Shown here: positions 49,727-51,433 of the stretch, in pieces
How the letters are laid out: each line of letters starts with the position of its first letter
Numbering within the stretch: position 1 is the first letter of the stretch
Assembly (NCBI GenBank): GCA_944322635.1
Contig: CALUPL010000019.1
Span: 1-51,433 of the forward strand
Direction of reading: 5' to 3'
DNA: 51,433 nucleotides
Source: an uncultured Mailhella sp.
GTDB lineage: Bacteria > Desulfobacterota > Desulfovibrionia > Desulfovibrionales > Desulfovibrionaceae
Notes under the pieces: generated by a model
The model's input: the letters and a program-made list of their open reading frames with translations, nothing else
Database searches by the model: none
What the model was told of the DNA's origin: nothing
Made by a program: the position numbers and the translations under genes

Positions 49727-50746
49727 ATGAACGTTACCTGTCCCCAGTGCAATACGGTTTATCGTCTGCCGGATGAAAAGGTAAGACCCGGCGCCAAGCT
49801 TCGCTGTTCGGTCTGCCGTCACATCTTTACGCTTCCGCTGGAAGAAAAGACGGAACCTCCTGCCGACAGGGGGCTTTCTCTCGGGGGAGAGGAAAAGACA
49901 AGGGAGACGCATGGAAACGGAGGTCTGGATCTTGCTGAAGGAAGAAGTTCCAGACAGACCTCCGTGTCCGAACGTGGAGAGGATGGAACGCTTTCCCTCG
50001 GTGGCGGGCGCGGACGCACATCCCGGAACGGCGGCCTTGAACTTGCCGTGGACGAGCCTCGCGCGTCCCGCAGACAGAGGGAGGGGCTTTCGGAAAGAAG
50101 GGCTTCTCAGGGCCTGCGTCTGGACGGCTCCGGCAGTGCGGAATCCTTCGGCGGACTGGATATGCCGCGCAAAAAGCGTTCCATTCTGCCGAGACTGACA
50201 AGTTTTCTCGTCTGTCTCGCCTTGGCGGCCGGATGCGGCTGGATGTGGGAAAACACGCATTATCTGGACGGGCTGAAGGGGCTTGTCGCTCCCTATCTCG
50301 GCCTTGAAACGGCGGATCCTTCGGATCCTGTTTCCATGGTGAGCGAGCTGGAACTGCGTGACGTGCGCCAATATCAGGTGAAGAACGAGAAGGTGGGCAA
50401 TCTTGTCATCATCGAGGGCAAGGTAAGGAACAATTTTCCTGTGCCCCGTGAACTCATCCGGCTTGAAGCGGAACTGTACGATGCAAACGGCAACAAGCTG
50501 GTTTCGCAGCAGCAGCTTGCCGGCAACAGCATGAGTTCTTTCCAGCTTGAACTGCTCGACAAGGACGAACTCGACAAAGTGCTCAACAATAAGCTCGACA
50601 TCGTCGAGGCGAACACGAACGTACTGCCCGGCAACGAAGTTCCCTTCACCGTGATTTTCGTCAATCCTCCCGCCGAAGCCAGCGACTACAAGGTACGGAT
50701 CGTCGAGGCCTCCATTCCGAAGGGCCCCGGGAATCTTACGGAGTGA
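49727..50746 (+). CDS. Zinc-ribbon (MJ0042) membrane protein with DUF3426
   Basis: A 339-residue protein in three parts. Residues 1-35 form an MJ0042 zinc ribbon (CPQCNTVYRLPDEKVRPG and CSVCRHIF). Residues about 45-155 form a low-complexity linker with repeated GL-L units (GLSLGG, GGLDLAEG, TLSLGG, GGLELAVD, GLRLDGSG, GGLDMPRK). One transmembrane helix (LTSFLVCLALAAGCGWMW, about 165-182) precedes a C-terminal DUF3426 beta domain outside the membrane (VIIEGKVRNNFPVPRELIRL, about 231-250). The start at 49727 follows GGAGATT. Function unknown; the finger faces the cytoplasm. Confidence 0.87.
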   Translation: MNVTCPQCNTVYRLPDEKVRPGAKLRCSVCRHIFTLPLEEKTEPPADRGLSLGGEEKTRETHGNGGLDLAEGRSSRQTSVSERGEDGTLSLGGGRGRTSRNGGLELAVDEPRASRRQREGLSERRASQGLRLDGSGSAESFGGLDMPRKKRSILPRLTSFLVCLALAAGCGWMWENTHYLDGLKGLVAPYLGLETADPSDPVSMVSELELRDVRQYQVKNEKVGNLVIIEGKVRNNFPVPRELIRLEAELYDANGNKLVSQQQLAGNSMSSFQLELLDKDELDKVLNNKLDIVEANTNVLPGNEVPFTVIFVNPPAEASDYKVRIVEASIPKGPGNLTE

Positions 50747-50779
50747 CAACGGAATATCTGCAGGAAGCTCAAAAAAAGC

Positions 50780-50808
50780 TTGCCATTTGTTTTCAGTTGA
50801 AGTAAATT
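50780..50808 (+). promoter_or_regulatory. Promoter of tRNA-Phe
   Basis: TTGCCA (50780-50785) and TAAATT (50803-50808), spacer 17 bases, 12 bases before the tRNA. Confidence 0.65.
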
Positions 50809-50820
50809 AACTTTCGTTGT

Positions 50821-50896
50821 GCCGAGGTAGCTCAGTTGGTAGAGCAGGGGACTGAAAATCCCCGTGTGGGCAGTTCGATTCTGTCCCTCGGCACCA
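50821..50896 (+). tRNA. tRNA-Phe (anticodon GAA)
   Basis: 76 bases with encoded CCA. Acceptor stem GCCGAGG/CCTCGGC, D arm GCTCAGTTGGTAGAGC, anticodon loop ACTGAAAAT region (GAA), T loop GTTCGATTC. Terminator follows. Confidence 0.97.
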
Positions 50897-50905
50897 CCGA
50901 ATTTC

Positions 50906-50934
50906 AAGGGCTGTGTTTTTACAGCCCTTTTTCT
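50906..50934 (+). terminator. Rho-independent terminator of tRNA-Phe
   Basis: A 9-bp stem AAGGGCTGT/ACAGCCCTT with a GTTTTT loop and a following T-rich tract. Confidence 0.9.
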
Positions 50935-50935
50935 T

Positions 50936-50980
50936 AACCCAAAAGAGGTGGACCCGCACAGGTTCCACCTCTTTTGGGTT
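50936..50980. repeat. 17-bp perfect inverted repeat next to the IS200 remnant
   Basis: AACCCAAAAGAGGTGGA (50936-50952) pairs perfectly with 50964-50980, 11-base loop. It directly follows the tRNA-Phe terminator and abuts the IS200-like left end. It resembles a factor-independent terminator without a T run, or a terminal structure of a mobile element. Confidence 0.7.
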
Positions 50981-51042
50981 AAAAGCCCCCCCAGCTAGGC
51001 TGGGGTTCCCGAAAACTTATAGTTATGCGTAAGTAATAAACA

Positions 51043-51108
51043 CTCCTTTTGATTTGTTAAGAAAGAGGTGCGGTCCGGCAACTGCGCCCACAAGCAAATC
51101 AAAAGGAG
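51043..51108 (+). promoter_or_regulatory. Hairpin sequestering the tnpA ribosome binding site
   Basis: CTCCTTTTGATTTG (51043-51056) is the exact complement of CAAATCAAAAGGAG (51095-51108). The 3' arm contains the Shine-Dalgarno of tnpA (AAGGAG), so the folded transcript hides it. This matches the known low-expression strategy of IS200. Confidence 0.75.
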
Positions 51109-51114
51109 GTCACA

Positions 51115-51308
51115 ATGGGTGACACAAAGAAGTCAGTGCATACGAAAATGGAACTGCAAATATCACATAGTATTTGCACCAAAATACCGCCGACAGGTTT
51201 TCTATGGTGAGAGAGAGCCATAGGAGAAATATTGCGGAAATTGTGTGAATGGAAGGGCGTGAGCATAGCAGAAGCGGAATGTTGTCCCGTCATATCCATA
51301 TGTTGCTA
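51115..51308 (+). pseudogene. tnpA: IS200-type transposase tnpA, frameshifted and truncated
   Basis: The Y1 (HUH) transposase N-terminal half is recognisable only across three frames: MGDTKKSVHTK, then WNCKYHIVFAPKYRRQVF, then RAIGEILRKLCEWKGVSIAE with AECCP, then HIHMLL containing the HUH motif. Shifts lie near 51145-51148 (one extra A in an A run), near 51210 (one base short in a GA run) and near 51288-51291 (one base short). The gene then stops at the IS5-family junction, so the catalytic tyrosine is lost. Confidence 0.85.
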
Positions 51309-51433
51309 GGTTCAGGACTCATTAAATATAAAAGATGACAATGGCAGCGAGACAAATAGCCGAAAAGAACGTGTGGGCACAACGGTCATAACGCATGGCT
51401 ATTCTGCGCCAATCCTTGAGTCGGCCGAACATG
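51309..51433 (-). mobile_element. End of an IS5-family insertion sequence, continues beyond the window
   Basis: Probable terminal inverted repeat GGTTCAGGACTC at 51309-51320, immediately followed (minus strand) by the 3' end of an IS5-family transposase. It is inserted after the HIHMLL codons of the IS200 tnpA, with CTA at the junction compatible with a TNA/TA target. Confidence 0.7.
51322..51433 (-). CDS. IS5-family transposase, C-terminal fragment (gene runs off the window)
   Basis: The last 36 residues visible, from MFGRLKDWRRIAMRYDRCAH to the hydrophobic end FFSAICLAAIVIFYI. The GRLKDWRRIAMRYDRCA stretch is the highly conserved end of IS5-type DDE transposases. Stop TAA at 51322-51324. 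The rest of the gene lies beyond base 51433, so intactness cannot be judged. Confidence 0.8.
   Translation of the reverse strand, partial: MFGRLKDWRRIAMRYDRCAHTFFSAICLAAIVIFYI

Larger units (their letters stand above)
50985..51308 (+). mobile_element. Decayed IS200/IS605-type element, left part only
   Basis: Left-end hairpin CCCCAGC-TAG-GCTGGGG at 50989-51005, as at the ends of IS200 elements, then a ~100-base leader and a frameshifted tnpA (51115-51308). The element is cut off at 51308, where an IS5-family terminus begins. The exact left boundary is inferred from the hairpin. Confidence 0.75.

Noticed and set aside
1..51433. CRISPR arrays, prophage genes, toxin-antitoxin pairs
   Set aside because: No regularly spaced direct repeats, phage structural genes or recognisable toxin/antitoxin pairs were seen.

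Overview
The window is most likely from a Desulfovibrionaceae-type sulfate-reducing or related anaerobic deltaproteobacterium (Desulfovibrio/Bilophila-like). The genes are GC-rich and tightly packed. They include a single-polypeptide pyruvate:ferredoxin oxidoreductase, a Desulfovibrio gigas-type molybdenum aldehyde oxidoreductase with a large accessory operon, a molybdate transporter and a typical Gram-negative Mla lipid-transport operon. This assignment comes from gene content only; no 16S gene is present.

Region by region. 1-7.1 kb: the C-terminal part of a (p)ppGpp synthetase/hydrolase, a membrane metallophosphoesterase, an iron-sulfur flavoprotein, and a three-gene set (esterase, esterase, ATP-grasp ligase) of unknown product. 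7.5-11.2 kb: tRNA-Leu(CAG) and pyruvate:ferredoxin oxidoreductase. 11.4-15.4 kb: mlaE-mlaF-mlaD-mlaC-mlaA-gpt on the minus strand; mlaA carries an in-frame stop 26 codons before what looks like its original end. 15.6-20.5 kb: hypC without its usual partners, a 1088-residue AsmA-like protein, and a divergent membrane protein of unknown function. 20.8-33.5 kb: a ten-gene minus-strand operon built around the aldehyde oxidoreductase (mop). It contains a MoeA-like molybdopterin protein, a gutted FAD/Fe-S oxidoreductase with CCG domains, a small Cys4 protein, a methyltransferase, a C_GCAxxG_C_C protein, a Tes/MJ0619-like radical SAM enzyme, an AMP-forming ligase, XdhC, and a nucleotidyltransferase-HD fusion. 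As I remember it, the order matches D. vulgaris DVU1551-DVU1559. The operon is preceded by a promoter and a strongly folded leader RNA.

34.1-38.0 kb: a histidine phosphatase lying between two very AT-rich stretches, then modA (plus strand) facing modBC (minus strand). Together with mop, xdhC and the nucleotidyltransferase this makes a molybdenum district: molybdate uptake, cofactor insertion and nucleotide attachment, and the enzyme that uses it. 38.2-50.7 kb is ordinary housekeeping: a lipoprotein, tRNA-Arg(CCG), rho, pth, prmA, then the minus-strand operon rpoH-like / TPR lipoprotein / LolB-like lipoprotein / rpiB / radA, and plus-strand tlpA-like, hpt and a zinc-ribbon DUF3426 protein. 50.8-51.4 kb: tRNA-Phe(GAA) followed by a decayed IS200-like element that is itself interrupted by the end of an IS5-family element running off the window.

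The best leads are the radical SAM/ligase/methyltransferase module inside the mop operon, the leader RNA in front of that operon, the mlaA nonsense codon, and the esterase-esterase-ATP-grasp set. No CRISPR array, prophage or obvious defence island was seen.
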